NCBI RefSeq assembly: GCF_046630445.1
Contig: NC_092339.1
Coordinates: forward strand, 314,587,501 to 314,651,500
DNA length: 64,000 nucleotides
DNA from: Rutidosis leptorrhynchoides
Taxonomy: Eukaryota; Streptophyta; Magnoliopsida; Asterales; Asteraceae
Direction of reading: 5' to 3'
Shown: piece by piece, positions 31,920 through 44,163 of the stretch
How positions within the stretch are numbered: the first letter of the stretch is position 1
Layout of the letters: the number at the start of each line of letters is the position of its first letter
Position numbers and translations under genes: made by a program
Notes under the pieces: generated by a model
The model's input: only the letters and a program-made list of their open reading frames with translations
What the model was told of the DNA's origin: nothing
Database searches by the model: none

Positions 31920-34900
31920 TGTAGTGACCCGAACTTTTCCATGTTTATATATATTAATTGAGATTGATATTTACATGATTAAATGTTTCCAACATGTTAA
32001 GCAATCAAACTTGTTAAGACTTGATTAATTGAAATAGGTTTCATATAGACAATTGACCACCCAAGTTGACCGGTGATTCACGAACGTTAAAACTTGTAAA
32101 AACTATATGATGACATATATATGGATATATATATAGTTAACATGATACTATTATAAGTAAACATATCATTAAGTATATTAACAATGAACTACATATGTAA
32201 AAACAAGACTACTAACTTAATGATTTTTAAACGAGACATATATGTAACGATTATCGTTGTAAAGACATTTAATGTATATATATCATATTAAGAGATATTC
32301 ATACATGATAATATCATAATAATATAATAATTTAAAATCTCATTTGATATTATAAACATTGGGTTAACAACATTTAACAAGATCGTTAACCTAAAGGTTT
32401 CAAAACAACACTTACATGTAACGACTAACGATGACTTAACGACTCAGTTAAAATGTATATACATGTAGTGTTTTAATATGTATTTATACACTTTTGAAAG
32501 ACTTCAATACACTTATCAAAATACTTCTACTTAACAAAAATGCTTACAATTACATCCTCGTTCAGTTTCATCAACAATTCTACTCGTATGCACCCGTATT
32601 CGTACTCGTACAATACACAGCTTTTAGATGTATGTACTATTGGTATATACACTCCAATGATCAGCTCTTAGCAGCCCATGTGAGTCACCTAAAACATGTG
32701 GGAACCATCATTTGGCAACTAGCATGAAATATCTCATAAAATTACAAAAATATGAGTAATCATTCATGACTTATTTACATGAAAACAAAATTACATATCC
32801 TTTATATCTAATCCATACACCAACGACCAAAAACACCTACAAACACTTTCATTCTTCAATTTTCTTCATCTAATTGATCTCTCTCAAGTTCTATCTTCAA
32901 GTTCTAAGTGTTCTTCATAAATTCCAAAAGTTCTAGTTTCATAAAATCAAGAATACTTTCAAGTTTGCTAGCTCACTTCCAATCTTGTAAGGTGATCATC
33001 CAACCTCAAGAAATCTTTGTTTATTACAGTAGGTTATCATTCTAATACAAGGTAATAATCATATTCAAACTTTGGTTCAATTTCTATAACTATAACAATC
33101 TTATTTCAAGTGATGATCTTACTTGAACTTGTTTTCGTGTCATGATTCTGCTTCAAGAACTTCGAGCCATCCAAGGATCCATTGAAGCTAGATCCATTTT
33201 TCTCTTTTCCAGTAGGTTTATCCAAGGAACTTAAGGTAGTAATGATGTTCATAACATCATTCGATTCATACATATAAAGCTATCTTATTCGAAGGTTTAA
33301 ACTTGTAATCACTAGAACATAGTTTAGTTAATTCTAAACTTGTTCGCAAACAAAAGTTAATCCTTCTAACTTGACTTTTAAAATCAATTAAACACATGTT
33401 CTATATCTATATGATATGCTAACTTAATGATTTAAAATCTGGAAACACGAAAAACACCGTAAAACCGGATTTACGCCGTCGTAGTAACACCGCGGGCTGT
33501 TTTGGGTTAGTTAATTAAAAACTATGATAAACTTTGATTTAAAAGTTGTTATTCTGAGAAAATGATTTTTATTATGAACATGAAACTATATCCAAAAATT
33601 ATGGTTAAACTCAAAGTGGAAGTATGTTTTCTAAAATGGTCATCTAGACGTCGTTCTTTCGACTGAAATGACTACCTTTACAAAAACGACTTGTAACTTA
33701 TTTTTCCGACTATAAACCTATACTTTTTCTATCTATATTCATAAAATAGAGTTCAATATGAAACCATAGCAATTTGATTCACTCAAAACGGATTTAAAAT
33801 GAAGAAGTTATGGGTAAAACAAGATTGGATAATTTTTCTCATTTTAGCTACGTGAAAATTAGTAACAAATCTATTCCAACCATAACTTAATCAACTTGTA
33901 TTGTATATTATGTAATCTTGAGATACCATAGACACGTATACAATGTTTCGACCTATCATGTCGACACATCTATATATATTTCGGAATAACCATAGACACT
34001 CTATATGTGAATGTTGGAGTTAGCTATACAGGGTTGAGGTTGATTCCAAAATATATATAGTTTGAGTTGTGATCAATACTGAGATACGTATACACTGGGT
34101 CGTGGATTGATTCAAGATAATATTTATCGATTTATTTCTGTACATCTAACTGTGGACAACTAGTTGTAGGTTACTAACGAGGACAGCTGACTTAATAAAC
34201 TTAAAACATCAAAATATATTAAAAGTGTTGTAAATATATTTTGAACATACTTTGATATATATGTATATATTGTTATAGGTTCGTGAATCAACCAGTGGCC
34301 AAGTCTTACTTCCCGACGAAGTAAAAATCTGTGAAAGTGAGTTATAGTCCCACTTTTAAAATCTAATATTTTTGGGATGAGAATACATGCAGGTTTTATA
34401 AATGATTTACAAAATAGACACAAGTACGTGAAACTACATTCTATGGTTGAATTATCGAAATCGAATATGCCCCTTTTTATTAAGTCTGGTAATCTAAGAA
34501 TTAGGGAACAGACACCCTAATTGACGCGAATCCTAAAGATAGATCTATTGGGCCTAACAAACCCCATCCAAAGTACCGGATGCTTTAGTACTTCGAAATT
34601 TATATCATATCCGAAGGGTGTCCCGGAATGATGGGGATATTCTTATATATGCATCTTGTTAATGTCGGTTACCAGGTGTTCACCATGAATGATTTTTATC
34701 TCTATGTATGGGATGTGTATTGAAATATGAAATCTTGTGGTCTATTGTTACGATTTGATATATATAGGTTAAACCTATAACTCACCAACATTTTTGTTGA
34801 CGTTTAAAGCATGTTTATTCTCAGGTGAATATTAAGAGCTTCCGCTGTTGCATACTAAAATAAGGACAAGATTTGGAGTCCATGTTTGTATGATATTGTG

Positions 34901-35168
34901 TAAAAACTGCATTCAAGAAACTGATTTCGATGTAACATATTTGTATTGTAAACCATTATGTAATGGTCGTGTGTAAACAGGATATTTTAGATTATCATTA
35001 TTTGATAATCTACGTAAAGCTTTTTAAACCTTTATTTATGAAATAAAGGTTATGGTTTGTTTTAAAAATGAATGCAGTCTTTGAAAAACGTCTCATATAG
35101 AGGTCAAAACCTCGCAACGAAATCAATTAATATGGAACGTTTTTAATCAATAAGAACGGGACATTTCA
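31920..35168 (+). repeat. Element D 3' LTR
   Basis: 3249 bp, no length difference from the 5' LTR and about 23 substitutions. It is followed by the GTTTC target duplication. Confidence 0.97.
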
Positions 35169-35173
35169 GTTTC

Positions 35174-35462
35174 TAACAGATTTTATTTTGTCATATGTTT
35201 TCTTCATATGCCACTTGTTGGATTCTGGGAAGTCAAAATCCAAATATGAAATTGAATGAAAATGGTTATTCTACGGTGAATGGATACGTATATCGGTGGT
35301 TGTAAGTAGGATAGTAAATGACTGTTGAATCAGCTTCGACGAATGTACAATGTAACTTATTAAGATGAAATCTAATTATTCCTCGGGTATTACCTACCCG
35401 TTAAAAAAAAATTCACCATTAATATTTTGTACAAAAGAACTTTTAATTACAATCTTTATGAA

Positions 35463-35506
<44 letters not shown>

Positions 35507-35800
35507 CTTCAGATAAAATCACGAATTTAATGAGTTAATATGATATTAATCTCATTTGCTTTTCGGTTTGAGCTAGAATAAGAAATCTCTAAAACTTTTT
35601 GAAATCACATATTCTTCGCAGAATATCAATGAAGTTATGGATCAATACTTCATCGTTCATTATTGTTGGTACTCCTTGGTATCTATGGTGCGTATGATGT
35701 TGATGTTTGTGGGACAGATTATGATGTCGAGACGTGTGATGTGGATGTTGTTTGTTAGTGGTGATGATGGTATTGTTGATGTTATTGATGGTGGTGCTGA
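35174..35800 (-). other. Element C internal region between small ORF and D insertion
   Basis: On the minus strand this follows the small coiled-coil ORF. It holds a CAT/ACC-rich stretch (35800-35680), an (AT)n run (35465-35503) and the internal polypurine-like motif (35404-35381). No ORF is recognised. It aligns with 60680-61150 of element F. Confidence 0.6.
35381..35404 (-). promoter_or_regulatory. Internal polypurine-tract-like motif of element C
   Basis: The minus strand reads TTAACGGGTAGGTAATACCCG, the same as in F (60920) and one insertion away from D (27203). Confidence 0.6.
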
Positions 35801-36247
35801 TTATGCTGCTGGTGCTGTTGCTGGTATTTGCAACCTTCGCACCATGTTCTCCAAAGCCGTCACGCGAGCGCGAAGTTCGTTAACTTCTGCTAGTACACCG
35901 GGATGATTGGCGGTTGGAGCGAGTGAATGAACAAGATTTGTAATATGGGATAGTATATAATCGTGACGAGATACTCTAGAAATGAGAGAGAAAATGGTGT
36001 TTCGAATAGGTTCGCCGGTAAGTGCTTCAGGTTCATCGCCAAGAGGGCAATTTGGTGGATGGAATGGATCACCTTCTTCTTGTCTCCAGTGATTTAGTAT
36101 ATTACGAACCCATCCCCAATTCATCCAGAATAGATGATGGGAAATTTGTAGATCCATTCCGGTGACGCTGCTTTAGGAGCCCGAATGGAAATCCATATCG
36201 GCATAACTGTCGGAATCTGAAGAATTTGAACTAGATGCGGAATCCAT
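35801..36247 (-). pseudogene. Accessory ORF of element C: Ser/Asp-rich, coiled-coil protein
   Basis: It starts at ATG 36247 (MDSASSSNSSDSDSYADMDF). TAA at 36175-36173 falls where the element F copy has GAA, so the stop looks like one substitution in this copy. The frame then continues from Met 36157 through NHWRQEEGDPFHPPNCPLGD, EALTGEPIRNTIFSLISRVS and a heptad-like segment (VLAEVNELRARVTALENMV) that should form a coiled coil. It ends at 35801. Codon-level similarity to F (60200-60680) supports coding origin. I recognise no family. Position and coiled coil would suit a minimal gag-like or RNA-packaging protein, but that is a guess. Confidence 0.6.
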
Positions 36248-36644
36248 CTTGTATAATGGGGAAAATGAATTTTTGGTATGGAATAGATTATAGGAGTTAG
36301 ATTTGGTACTCTTCAATACATAATTTACATATGTATATATAATACCAAAATCCCGTAAATTACGGAGAATCTTTGAAACGATATCAGTCAGAGTTCGCAA
36401 TAACAGATATGCTAAGATAAGAATTCGTCTATACACTATCAATGCAGTAAATGCAGTAAAACGTGTCTAGACTTATGAATGATAAGCAGGTAATTTCCTA
36501 AGGATGATAAGCAGATGATTTCCGACTAGAAATGATAAGCAAAACTTTTGACATGTAGACAAGGTCGAAGTCCAGACTCATTAATGCATCCTAACAACTA
36601 CTAGTTAGACACACTAATGCAAGACCTGGTTCGCTACGACCACC

Positions 36645-36656
36645 GCTCTGATACCA
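36645..36656 (-). promoter_or_regulatory. Element C primer-binding site
   Basis: The minus strand reads TGGTATCAGAGC, a perfect complement of the initiator Met tRNA 3' end, two bases after the 5' LTR. The leader beyond it matches D and F. Confidence 0.9.
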
Positions 36657-36658
36657 AC

Positions 36659-39347
36659 TGAAAGGACCCGTCCTAATCCACCTGGACGAAGTCATCAACA
36701 TTTGGTCCCATTGCGATGATCGGCTCCAAGTAATGTCCTTATATTGAGCAAATGCACAGCGAAAGACTTAATTCGTACCTGAGAATAAACATGCTTTAAA
36801 GTGTCAACCAAAAGGTTGGTGAGTTCATAGGTTTATCATAACAATCATTTCAATATGTTAATAGACCACAAGATTTCATAATCATAAACATAATACACTC
36901 GCAAGTGTATGTAAAGCATTCTAAGTGGTTGAGCACTTGGTAACCATACTTAACATTTAATCAACGTCGCATATTCCCTTTATTATGAAATCTCACTACA
37001 CCGTACCAAGTGTAGTCACCAAAACGAAGTACTGTGCAACCGTTGAATACTGGTCGTCCAGTCCGGTTGGGGTTGTCAGGCCCGATAGATCTATCAACAG
37101 GATTCGCGTTTACAATACCCATGTAAATAGTAGTTACCAAGCTACAGGGAAATATGCCAGTGGTACAACTCAACGTAGAATATATTTTTAAGTACTTGTG
37201 TCTATTTTGTAAACATTTATAAAAGCAGCGCATGTATTCTCAGCCCAAAAATATATATTGCAAAAGCAATTAAAAAGGGAGCAAATGAAACTCACTTTTG
37301 CCTTGAAGGTATTTAATTCGACTTGGCCTCCGATAGATATCACGAACCTAACCATATATATAATATATCAACATATTTTCTTTTTAAGTAATCGTTACAT
37401 ATATATATATACTTTTAATATTTTCTTAGTCCGTAGTTAGCAGTCCGATGTTAGTGGTCCACAATTAGTTGCTTAAATAAAATAAATAAAGACCCCATCG
37501 TATTCGTATTGATCAGAATTAATCTCGACCCATGGTACCATGTTGTCAAATGACGTGTTGCGTACATAAAGTACCGTGTTGTCAAATGACGTGTTGCGTA
37601 CAATCATGAGGTCTTATGATTAATCTTCTCGTGTTGTTTACGGGTGGTCCTGAAATATATAAAATCAAATCATAAGTAATTATATATAAAATATCATATT
37701 AATTAGAAAAGATATGATTAATTTACTTTTTCTCCAAATATTTTCGTAGCTAAACTAGCTTCGGATACCCAATCTTGTTTTAGTCGTAGTTTCTTCATTA
37801 CAACTCCGTTTTTGTTGGTTCAACTTGCTACTTCCTTGGATCGAGTCAAATTTTAAGAATATGAACTGAAAATACCTTAGTTTGTATTCGAAATCATAGG
37901 TTATAGGTCAAACTTTGGTGAAACTTATGAAAGTGATCATTTTCCATCATAAAAACAACATTTAATGATCATTTTTCTAAAAATACTTACACTTTGAGTT
38001 AAACCATGAAATTTTTATGTGTTAACATATTCATAAGAAATATCATTTTTCCAGAACATGAACTTCCAATTCAAAGTTCAAGATGGTTTTTAATTATCCA
38101 ACCCAAAACAGCCCCCGGTTGCACTCCGACGACGTAGATTCAGTTTTTAAGATGTTCTTTGTAAAACCAAGTTATATCTTGTTAGGTTAGCATATCATTA
38201 TGATATATTAAAGGTCTTGAAGTGTTTTAAAAGTCAAGTTAGAAGGATCTATTTAGTTTGCGAACAAGTTTGAAATCATTCAAACTATGTTCTTGTTGTT
38301 AAAATTTTATACCACAAAATAAGATAGCTATATGAATATGAATTGAATAAGATTATGAACAAGGTTACTACCTCAAGTTACTTGGACAAAGTTACTGAAA
38401 AAGATAAGAAATATTCTTGGAATCAAATAGTGGTGGAGTTAGATCAAAAGGTTGGAAGTAAACTTCTTCAAATGGGTGGTTATTTTGATATGTTCTTGAA
38501 AGAGTTTTCTTATGGTATTTAAGGCTTGTAATTGAAGCTAAATGATGGGAAAAATGCTTGGAGATGATCAAGTATGAAGTTAGGAGTATTTTGAGAGAGA
38601 AATGAGGGTGTATGTATGAGAAAATGGAGTGAAGAAATGGTGTTCATTTATAAAAACGTTTTTAGTTTATAAAGAAAGAAAAGGATTCCTAATTTTGTTT
38701 TCTTACTAATAATTCATACTACTTGACAAATCCTAGTTACCTCATATCTAGGGCAGTAATAATGTTGATTAGGATGTTGATTTGATGTGTATATACCAAT
38801 AGTAAATACGTATAGAAGCTGGGTATGATACGGGTACATATACCCTAGATATACGTATAGAAATCTTGAGGAAACGGAACGAGAATTCAAATATAGCTAT
38901 CTTTTGTGAATATATTTATATTGTTTTATGTATTTAAGTCCTTAAAAAGTGATTAAATACATTATATATACGATACATGTATAAGCATTATAGATTATAA
39001 GTATATATATCAAAGAATGTTACGTATAGTTATCGTTTTAAAAACTTAAGTTAGTAGTTTCAAAATATACTTATAACTCATTGTCATTAGTACACAATGA
39101 GATGTTAAACCATCATTAGATCATGTTAAATATATATAAATACATATATATACACAAACGTATAATTATCGTATGTTATATAGTTCGTGATATCATCGGT
39201 CATATTGGACGGTCAAACGTTGTGTAAACCTCTTTTCAAAAACACAAGTCTCAACAATTTGGATTGCTTATCATGTTGGTATGGTTTAATTTATGTAAAT
39301 ATTAATCTCATAAGTATAATTTGGTCAGAAAATTCTGGGTCATTACA
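36659..39347 (-). repeat. Element C 5' LTR
   Basis: 2689 bp, about 27 substitutions against 16972-19714 by hand count. The outer end (39347) abuts ATAGC. Confidence 0.92.
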
Positions 39348-39352
39348 ATAGC

Positions 39353-40190
39353 ATCTCCCCATTTGTCAGATTTTGGATCTGACATGGCTTCACCATAGCT
39401 AGAGGGTTCATCATAATCCCCTAGATGAGGTACATCTGAATTAATCAGAAGATTTAACCTCTCAGGTTGATGAAGAGTTCTACTAGATCTACGAAGTATA
39501 GGTACAACACGTTCTGGCTCACCAACAGTGTGTCCAGCTTCAACGTGCGGTTGGCTAGTGCCTTCAGAAGGTATGTTACTTTGTGATTCTTGAATTTCTT
39601 CAAGATCTACTTTACTCCCACTGACTTCTTGTAAGAGAAGATCTCTTTCAAAGAATTCAGCAAACCGAGCAGTAAACACTTTGTTTTCAGCTTGGTAGTA
39701 AAAGTAGTAACCCATTGTTTCCTTTGGGTATCCCACAAAGTGACATTTGATACCTCTGGGTTCTAACTTGTTTGAAGTGTCACGTTTCACATACGCTTCA
39801 CAACCCCAGACTTTCAAATAAGACAACTTAGGACTCTTTCCATGACATAACTCATATGGTGTCTTATCTACCTTCTTGGTTGGAACCATATTGAGTATGC
39901 GTGCAGCAGACTCTAATGCATAACCCCAAAAAGACATCGGTAGAGTAGTTAGACTCATCATAGATCGAACCATATCAAGTAAAGTTCGATTCCTCCGCTC
40001 CGACACACCATTGTGCTGTGGTGTATAAGGTGGAGTGAATTGTGAGACAATCCCACAATTCTTCAGGTGGTCCAAAAACTCTTGACTCATATATTCCCCT
40101 CCCCGATCAGAACGAAGGGCTTTAATGGTCTTTCCAAGTTGATTCTCTACTTCATTTTGGAAGATTTTGAACGTTTCAAAAACTTCATGT
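39353..40190 (-). pseudogene. Ty1-copia B integrase, 3' part
   Basis: The minus-strand frame 40090-39353 holds SQEFLDHLKNCGIVSQFTPP and YTPQHNGVSERRNRTLLDMV. The integrase catalytic Glu lies in this NGVSER.N motif. KVWGCEAYVKRD, CHFVGYPKETMGYYFYY and a Pro/Ser-rich linker follow. It is separated from the upstream frame by a frameshift near 40195-40190. It ends at the C insertion point (GDAI), where the ATAGC duplication lies, and resumes at 16968 in RT. Confidence 0.9.
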
Positions 40191-41810
40191 TTATTGTTTC
40201 AGCAAGTAAACATAACCATATCTACTATAATCATCAGTAAATGTAACGAAGTATGTTTCACCATTTCTAGACATAGTTCTAAAAGGGCCACATACATCAG
40301 TATGTATTAGTCCTAAAAGATATTTAGCTCTTTCACCTAAACCGGAGAAAGGAGCCTTTGTCATCTTTCCACATAAACATGACTCGCATACATCAAATGA
40401 CTCAGAGCCAGTTGATTCCAAAATCCCATCAGATTGGAGTTTTGAAATGCGTTGTTTGTTTATATGACCAAGACGACAATGCCATAGATAGGTATTATTC
40501 AAGTCTTTCTTGACTCGTTTGGCAGTACATGTATATACAGAATTATTATTTGAAATTACACCATGCATATCAATTTCAAAAATACCATCACGTGGAATAG
40601 CATTAAAATAAAATACATTATTCTTAGAAACTGAAATACCAAAGTGCGTAAATGTAAGTTCAAAACCAACATTTTTCAAAAGAGAAACTGAAATTACATT
40701 GATCGTAATACTAGGAGCATAATGACATTGTTCCAACAAAACAATAAGACCACTAGGTAAAGTAAGCTCATAGGTGCCAATAGCTTCAACAGCAGCTCGA
40801 GCCCCATTGCCCACTCTTAAGTCTAGTGTGTCTTTCTTCAGTTTCTTACTTCTTCTCATTCCCTGCACATTGTTACAGATGTGAGTACCACAACCAGTAT
40901 CAAAAATCCAGGAATCACTAGAAAAAGTATATAACTGTATATGAAATATACCTGATTTGCTGGTCTGGCCAGCTTTGCCTTTTCTCAACTCAGATAGGTA
41001 GGAAGGACAGTTCCTCCTCCAGTGGCCAACCTTTCCACAGTGGAAACATTCGACGTCTTTCGCTGGGTTTTCTTTCTTGGGAGGTGGTGGAATCTTTTTC
41101 TTAGCAATTGACTTGCCTTTTCCTTTTCCCCAAGTTTTCGGCTTATTCTTTTTCACCCTACCTTCCCTAATCATAAGGACACCTGGATTGGAAACCTTAT
41201 ATGGAATATCCTGTTCAGCAGTTTTGAGCATCGAGTGCACCTCTGCCAGAGATTTCTCCCAACCTTGCATATTGTAATTCATCACAAATTGGTGATACGA
41301 TTTTGGTAGTGAAACCAAAACCGTGTTCACGGCCAAGTTAGGCGGCAAGGTAGTTCCAAGTTTTTCCAATCGGTCAATGTAGCTTTTCATTTTTAAGACA
41401 TGAGAGCTCACTGATTGACCCTCCTCCATTTTGCATGTTTGAAGAAGCTTATAAGTTTCATATAACTCTTGACTAGCCTGTTTCTGAAACATATTTTTCA
41501 GCTCAGTCATCATATCATATGCTGTACGATCTTTCATTTCCTTTTGGAGGTCAGAAGTCATACTAGCAAGCATGATTAAAGCTATCTTCTCTTGCTCATC
41601 AAACAACTTCTGATAAGCATTCTTTTGAGCAGCAGTAGCTGTCTCAGGAGGAGCTTCGGGTAAGGGTTCTTCAATTTTGTTCAACTTCCCTTCAAATTTG
41701 AGAACAATTCTCAGGTTGCGGTGCCAATCGAGGAAGTTTGAACCATTGAGTTTCTCCTTCTCCAACAAAGAACGGAGGTTGATTTGGTTTACGTTTTGAT
41801 TGTTTGACAT
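40191..41810 (-). CDS. Ty1-copia B gag-protease-integrase (N-terminal)
   Basis: A 539-residue open frame from ATG 41810 (MSNNQNVNQINLRSLLEKEK), just after TTCTCTTGTAG, a possible splice acceptor. Gag covers residues 1-250 (RNLRIVLKFEGKL, TELKNMFQKQASQELYET). A zinc knuckle CFHCGKVGHWRRNC lies near residue 255. The protease site WIFDTGCGTHICNN is near 300, the pre-integrase HCRLGHIN...CESCLCGKM near 445-480, and the integrase core starts HTDVCGPFRTMSRNGETYFV near 505. The frame ends YLLKQ at 40191 through a small indel, beyond which the integrase continues in another frame. Gag itself is intact and could still be made. Confidence 0.92.
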   Translation of the reverse strand: MSNNQNVNQINLRSLLEKEKLNGSNFLDWHRNLRIVLKFEGKLNKIEEPLPEAPPETATAAQKNAYQKLFDEQEKIALIMLASMTSDLQKEMKDRTAYDMMTELKNMFQKQASQELYETYKLLQTCKMEEGQSVSSHVLKMKSYIDRLEKLGTTLPPNLAVNTVLVSLPKSYHQFVMNYNMQGWEKSLAEVHSMLKTAEQDIPYKVSNPGVLMIREGRVKKNKPKTWGKGKGKSIAKKKIPPPPKKENPAKDVECFHCGKVGHWRRNCPSYLSELRKGKAGQTSKSGIFHIQLYTFSSDSWIFDTGCGTHICNNVQGMRRSKKLKKDTLDLRVGNGARAAVEAIGTYELTLPSGLIVLLEQCHYAPSITINVISVSLLKNVGFELTFTHFGISVSKNNVFYFNAIPRDGIFEIDMHGVISNNNSVYTCTAKRVKKDLNNTYLWHCRLGHINKQRISKLQSDGILESTGSESFDVCESCLCGKMTKAPFSGLGERAKYLLGLIHTDVCGPFRTMSRNGETYFVTFTDDYSRYGYVYLLKQ

Positions 41811-43383
41811 CTACAAGAGAACAAGATTCAATTTTAGTATTTTCGATATTGTACTTTAATAAATTAATTACCCAAGTTTTAATATATTTAAAAACAATTA
41901 ATTTACGAAAGCCTAAGATCCACATAGAGGTTCCATAACTACATCTGCTGATCAGCTAGCAGTTATAGAGTCTACTGGTAGGTAGCGAGTACCAATTGCA
42001 TCATAGATGCAACTCTTAGATCTTTATGGGACCTTGAGATATGTGTAGTCTAACAAACCACTATTATCTATTGGCATGTTTGTCCCATCCTTGCCTCGAA
42101 CTCAGGTCTCACCGTGAATACGATTAAGTCGTCCAATTTAGAAACAGTGGAAATTCAGCCTAGTCTCACTCGTAACTGAAAATCCACCTCGTGGCTATAA
42201 TTCGATTAGGTCTCACCGTAATCAAAAAATAACGAGGAGTGTTTGCAAGCTCATTGGATGGCTTGACTTAAATTTGACGGGTATTTTAAAAATGTTTGTG
42301 TTAACGAATAATGCATGCACACAAGATTCGCTACAATTTGTTAAAAAAATATTTTAACCAATTTTATATATGTCGATTGTGTTTATGCGTCAAGTTTGTT
42401 ATTTTATTTTATATAAAAAAATAACAAATACACATTGTGTATCATTTTAAAACATTTTTAAAAGATGTCGCTCATATATATTATTTGAGTTTCAAAAAAA
42501 ATATTTAACTTTAAACTCGTTAGAGTTTAACTTTTTAAAATCATCAATTTTAACCTTTGAAACTCGTTACTAGTTTTATTTGATGTTTTCATCAGAAACA
42601 TTTAGCATATATTATAATCAACAATTAAATATAAATGCGTAAAAATAAAACACAACCATACCATGCATCACACACACATAGTCTAGCCCAAAAATCCTAT
42701 GCTTGATCCCATGAGCCGACATGGGATCAAGAGGTCAAACTAAGGGTAATATCGTAGCTCCCACTTGATTCAAGAATCAAGTGAAAACTTGACAAACGCC
42801 ATTGTTGTCAACTTGACATGTTCGCCATCTTCTAAGCCAAAAGCATGTTGTATTTTATCTTCAATCTTCATCTTGTTACATTTATTTAAATTTGAAAATA
42901 CAACTAAACTAGTACTTTTACAAATTGAAATAAACTTAAATACAATACTATGAAAATGGAAAATAAATATAATACAACTTTGGCTTCAAAATGGCCTTCC
43001 TAATAAATAATCAACATGACATAATATTGCCGTAATCAACAATCACAACAATCATACATAGATCGGGGCATTATGGGCTATGTGTGCAATCACAATTTTA
43101 ATAACTACATTATTAAAACTTAAATATGGCTTGTCCATGGTTACAATGCATGTGTATAATCATGAAATAAAACAATCAACAATTATAATAAATATTCAAG
43201 CCATAACAATTAAATCTACAATTTAAAATAGTGATATTCTTTCAATCATATTTGTGCGTCATGAGGTTAAGTCTAGATCAACCGAGTTGACTTTAAAAAC
43301 CAAAAAGGTTTCGACTTTCACCAATATACCACAAAGCTAAATCTAAAGAATAGTCACACGACAATTAAGATGGTGTAAAAGCG
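41811..43383 (-). mobile_element. Copia B untranslated leader with hairpins
   Basis: About 1.57 kb between primer site and gag, AT-rich and without ORFs. It contains two perfect inverted repeats. One has 12-bp arms (CTTGATCCCATG / CATGGGATCAAG, 42702-42731, 6-nt loop). The other has 10-bp arms (CACTTGATTC / GAATCAAGTG, 42762-42783, 2-nt loop). They are 30 bases apart, with AAGTGGGAGCTACG beside the second on the minus strand. Such paired hairpins could serve RNA dimerisation or packaging. Confidence 0.6.
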
Positions 43384-43395
43384 GCTCGGATACCA
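43384..43395 (-). promoter_or_regulatory. Copia B primer-binding site
   Basis: The minus strand reads TGGTATCCGAGC, one base after the 5' LTR end (TTCCATCA). It is complementary to initiator Met tRNA with one difference. Confidence 0.85.
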
Positions 43396-43396
43396 C

Positions 43397-44163
43397 TGAT
43401 GGAAAATCGTGTGTACTTTTACCAAAACAGATTAACGCAGCGGATAGTTAAAATAATAATCTTTTATTATTTATGAACTAAATTTAACAAGATTAAATTT
43501 TCACTTATTTAATGAAACATGCACACGATTAATATTTCCCAATGATCCAGTTACACCACTAATAATTGTCAAAATATGTAATTCACAAAGTGAGTAAACG
43601 ATATACCTTTCTTGAAGAAACTGATTGAGACGGAGAGAAACTTACGATCAAAAGTATGATCGTCTCTTTGGATAGCCCACACTACACTTCAAACAACGTC
43701 AATGGATGCTAGTTCAAACCCAAGTAATAATTAATCAACCTTTGATTAATATTATGAACCAAAATATGTAATATGTGTTTTCTTTTTAGTTCATCGAAAA
43801 GCATTAGGATGATTGATTAATTACTCCGTAGTACAATATAAAGATATTTTATTTTTATTATTTCACCCGTGAACTCAAATTAATCATAAAGTCGTATTTA
43901 ACAAATACTTCAGGGGTATGTTATGTAACTTATATTTAATAATTTCTATTCATGTGAATAGTAAATTAATTAATTTCGATTCATTTACTATTCATATGAA
44001 TAGTAAATGAATTAATTTCGATTTACTATTTTGTTACTTGAGTAATATATATACATCATATATATATTTTATTTGACGTCTCGGTGTATATGTGTGTGAC
44101 CCCGAAGGCTCAAATGATGTTGGCCATATAGTTATATGTTGTACCTTGCACATTAATCCTACA
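43397..44163 (-). repeat. Copia B 5' LTR
   Basis: 767 bp, paired with 13805-14594. The right flank AAAAA equals the left flank of the 3' LTR. Confidence 0.9.

Larger units (their letters stand above)
22120..35168 (+). mobile_element. Ty3-gypsy chromovirus D (Tekay-like) with accessory ORFs
   Basis: A 13,049-bp element. The two LTRs are both 3249 bp (22120-25368 and 31920-35168), TG...CA, with about 23 hand-counted substitutions between them (0.7%). The flanking duplication is GTTTC (22115-22119 and 35169-35173). The primer site TGGTATCCGAGC (25371-25382) has one difference from the usual initiator Met tRNA match. The internal order is acidic ORF, F-box ORF, internal polypurine-like motif, gag, pol (protease, RT, RNase H, integrase, chromodomain), polypurine tract. 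A C-terminal chromodomain marks a chromovirus. Two lesions, a frameshift at the gag-pol junction and TGA in integrase, disable an otherwise young copy. Confidence 0.95.
16972..39347 (-). mobile_element. Gypsy-type element C without gag-pol, split by D
   Basis: Minus strand. LTRs at 36659-39347 (5', 2689 bp) and 16972-19714 (3', 2743 bp) are TG...CA. The flanking duplication is ATAGC (16967-16971 and 39348-39352), inside copia B pol. The primer site TGGTATCAGAGC (36656-36645) is complementary to initiator Met tRNA. The polypurine tract TTTAATGGGTAGGTAC abuts the 3' LTR. Without element D the internal region is about 3.9 kb and holds no RT, integrase, protease or recognisable capsid. It carries a small coiled-coil ORF, a poly(A)-binding-protein fragment, an LTR-derived segment and an antisense ORF, as in element F. 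LTR divergence is about 1.0% by hand count. Confidence 0.9.
13805..44163 (-). mobile_element. Ty1-copia element B, split by nested elements C and D
   Basis: A minus-strand copia element. LTRs at 43397-44163 (5') and 13805-14594 (3') start TGTAGG and end TCA on the minus strand and are flanked by AAAAA on both sides (13800-13804 and 44164-44168). A primer site complementary to initiator Met tRNA (TGGTATCCGAGC, 43395-43384) follows the 5' LTR, and a polypurine tract (CACAAGTGGGAGTC) abuts the 3' LTR. Without the insert at 16972-39347 (plus one duplication copy) the element is about 8 kb. The two LTRs differ by roughly a dozen substitutions and several indels (hand count, about 1.4%). Confidence 0.9.
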
